Shown one piece after another: positions 6,244 through 7,438 of a stretch of DNA of 7,438 nt (within the stretch, counting starts at the first letter, position 1; each line of letters starts with the position of its first letter). Origin of the DNA: Nitrospira sp. (GTDB lineage: Bacteria; Nitrospirota; Nitrospiria; Nitrospirales; Nitrospiraceae); the NCBI GenBank assembly GCA_024998705.1, contig JACOEF010000181.1:1-7438 (forward strand), written 5' to 3'. The notes under the pieces were generated by a model, which ran no database searches, was not told where the DNA came from, and saw only the letters and a list, made by a program, of their open reading frames with translations. The translations under genes and the position numbers were made by a program.

Positions 6244-6272
6244 ATCATACCAAGCATCGATGCGACTGTGTA
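6244..6272 (-). promoter_or_regulatory. candidate promoter of the lipocalin gene
   Basis: On the - strand, TACACA (6267-6272) and TATGAT (6244-6249) are 17 bases apart, and TGG directly precedes the -10, making an extended -10 element. Transcription would start near 6237, leaving a leader of about 70 bases to the ATG at 6169. A 12-bp palindrome, CGGCTCGAGCCG (6216-6227), lies in that leader. Consensus match by eye only. Confidence 0.4.
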
Positions 6273-6336
6273 TGCACACGAGGGGACGCCACACTGAGAG
6301 CAAGAGGCCGTGCGGAGTAAAGAAGCGACGCCATGT

Positions 6337-6675
6337 TTAACCCGTATGCTCGTGGCACTGTTTTGGTTCCTTGTGCATCATCGGTGTGAGCGGAACCTCC
6401 ACCCACCTCTCTCCTTCATGGCGTTCGAGTTTCTGAATGTAGTGCAGGCCAAACCCGATTCGCCCGTGAATGAGTTCTGGCTCAGACTTCCAGATCATTA
6501 CGCACCCGTCTTTTGTCAGACCCACGGTTCCCACATGCCAGCCTGGCACGAGGTCTGACGACTCAAAGCGAACTAATAGTCCTTCGGGCAGGTCCTGTGC
6601 AGATGTTGGCGTGGGAATGGGAATGTGGAGAAGGCCCAGGAGCGTAATCGATAAGACGAGCGCGATGCGAGACAT
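6337..6675 (-). CDS. small exported protein of unknown function
   Basis: 112 residues. Residues 1-26 are a clear signal peptide: Arg3, hydrophobic core IALVLSITLLGLLHI, then a proline/threonine stretch and a TSA-QD signal peptidase I site, giving a mature periplasmic or secreted domain of about 86 residues. That domain contains GLLVRFESSDLVPGWHVGTV and a Lys/Asp turn before CVMIW, suggesting a small beta-rich fold, and a His/Lys-rich tail (MMHKEPKQCHEHTG) with two Cys overall that could form a disulfide. The His-rich end might bind metal, but this is a guess. The start is secure: AAAGGAG stands five bases before the ATG. It ends in TAA about 65 bases before the lipocalin promoter, in the same direction. 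Not recognised. Confidence 0.78.
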   Translation of the reverse strand: MSRIALVLSITLLGLLHIPIPTPTSAQDLPEGLLVRFESSDLVPGWHVGTVGLTKDGCVMIWKSEPELIHGRIGFGLHYIQKLERHEGERWVEVPLTPMMHKEPKQCHEHTG

Positions 6676-6707
6676 GGCAGCTCCTTTCTCGATGAACCGG
6701 TTCGGCC

Positions 6708-6736
6708 AGTGTGGGGTGATCCAAAAAAGATGTCAA
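6708..6736 (-). promoter_or_regulatory. candidate promoter of the small exported protein gene
   Basis: A perfect TTGACA (6731-6736 on the - strand) is followed after 17 bases by CACACT (6708-6713), a poor -10 with three matches. The spacer begins with a run of six T. Transcription would start near 6701, leaving a leader of about 25 bases that holds the AAAGGAG ribosome binding site. The -35 and position are good, the -10 is not. Confidence 0.33.
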
Positions 6737-6798
6737 TGCGGGAAAGACGAAGTCGAGATGATTTGTGGCAGCAACTACGTGTCGAAGGCTCAATTTCG

Positions 6799-7200
6799 TC
6801 AGCAATGAAACGGCCTTCGTCCATGCTGTGAGCGTGAGGTGGGAGAGGCGTGCGTGACTATCAGTGTGGGGGTGATCGGGGCGAGATGATTGCGCACGGC
6901 GGGAAGGGTGGAACTTGGGCAGTGTGGTGTTCGGTCAGTGCGAGGCCATGGGGGAAGAGGGCAGTATGAGGCCGAGCCATCGGGGGACACAATGGTATTG
7001 CTGGCCCCCTGATGCTGGCCCTCGAAAATCGGCAGTGGCATTTCTGTGGAATCCACATTTTCGATGGTGCTTTTCGGCAAGAGCCGATGATCCCCGTCCC
7101 TCTCCATGCCCGTCCCTTCCGCACGGCCGACGGTTAGCGCTGCCACGCTCACATCAGCCATCAAATCCAAGGTTGTCCCGTGCCGTAGATGTTTCGCCAT
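6799..7200 (-). CDS. doubtful hypothetical protein
   Basis: 133 codons from an ATG at 7198-7200 with AGAGG six bases upstream, a reasonable ribosome binding site. The first 75 residues (starting MAKHLRHGTTLDLMADVSVA, with a later PLPIFEGQHQGAS) could be protein; the rest is rich in Pro, Thr, Ser and Arg with little structure, as in out-of-frame GC-rich sequence. Possibilities are a real small gene of low complexity, a gene frameshifted after about residue 75, or chance. No signal peptide, membrane segment or motif is seen. It would lie about 120 bases upstream of the exported-protein gene in the same direction. Confidence 0.33.
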   Translation of the reverse strand: MAKHLRHGTTLDLMADVSVAALTVGRAEGTGMERDGDHRLLPKSTIENVDSTEMPLPIFEGQHQGASNTIVSPDGSASYCPLPPWPRTDRTPHCPSSTLPAVRNHLAPITPTLIVTHASPTSRSQHGRRPFHC

Positions 7201-7438
7201 GGCGCCTCTCTTGAAAAGATAGGTGAGGGATTGCCGGTTCTAGGAGGGAGTCTGAAAAGCCTCGAAGGTCTTCAGGTCGTTGAACGCAATGCAGGAGTGG
7301 ATTTCTTTGATGGCACGCAGAGTCGCTGGACGCAGAAGGAATTCAAGCGGGCTTAAGATGAAGTCCTGCGCCACGCTGAATCAGACAGGAACGGCGCTGC
7401 TAAGAATTGAGAGAGCCTCACCGTATTGTTCAGCGGTG
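7201..7438. other. right end without a confident gene
   Basis: Two short frames overlap here on opposite strands. The - strand frame 7240-7374 is 44 codons from GTG and includes FILSPLEFLLRPATLRAIKE. The + strand frame 7231-7356 is 41 codons from TTG with AGGTGAGGG upstream and includes GLQVVERNAGVDFFDGTQSR. Each has some protein character, they cannot both be in use, and neither is long enough to decide. The window ends before the next clear gene. Confidence 0.3.

Noticed and set aside
1..7438. CRISPR array, insertion sequence, toxin-antitoxin or defence system
   Set aside because: No regularly spaced repeats, transposase motifs, terminal inverted repeats or recognisable defence domains were found on either strand.

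Overview
The window looks like chromosomal DNA from a moderately GC-rich Gram-negative bacterium. Two predicted lipoproteins, a bacterial (Blc-type) lipocalin that once carried a lipoprotein signal, and a glycogen branching enzyme support this. The protein style would fit Nitrospira or a relative, but that is an impression only, because no marker gene is present. TAG is an ordinary stop codon here (glgB, the zinc-ribbon gene and the second lipoprotein all end in it), so the genetic code is standard.

Layout. Positions 1-3231 read leftward: glgB (1,4-alpha-glucan branching enzyme) is followed after about 100 bases by two predicted lipoprotein genes that overlap by four bases (GTGA) and are probably translationally coupled. 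A divergent tRNA-Glu(TTC) gene with encoded CCA lies at 3318-3395 and is followed by a perfect 24-bp palindrome. About 480 bases without a confident gene come next, containing a tandem CACGTG repeat. A rightward pair follows: a small exported staphylococcal-nuclease-like protein overlapping by ATGA a 58-residue zinc-ribbon protein. After another non-coding stretch of about 410 bases comes a small single-pass membrane protein at 4977-5207.

The right part reads leftward. The most notable locus is a lipocalin gene whose signal peptide is cut off from the lipocalin domain by one in-frame amber codon at 6047-6049. Its immediate downstream neighbour, starting in a TGATG overlap, survives only as protein-like pieces in different frames. 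The two look like a small lipocalin operon decaying together behind a promoter that still looks good. Further right are a small exported protein with a strong ribosome binding site, then a doubtful 133-residue ORF and unassigned sequence to the end.

The genes do not form one pathway. GlgB acts in glycogen synthesis, the tRNA in translation, and the rest are mostly small envelope or secreted proteins. I see no CRISPR array, insertion sequence, integrase or defence system. The points worth following are the broken lipocalin locus, the coupled nuclease/zinc-ribbon pair, and two unexplained symmetric DNA elements.
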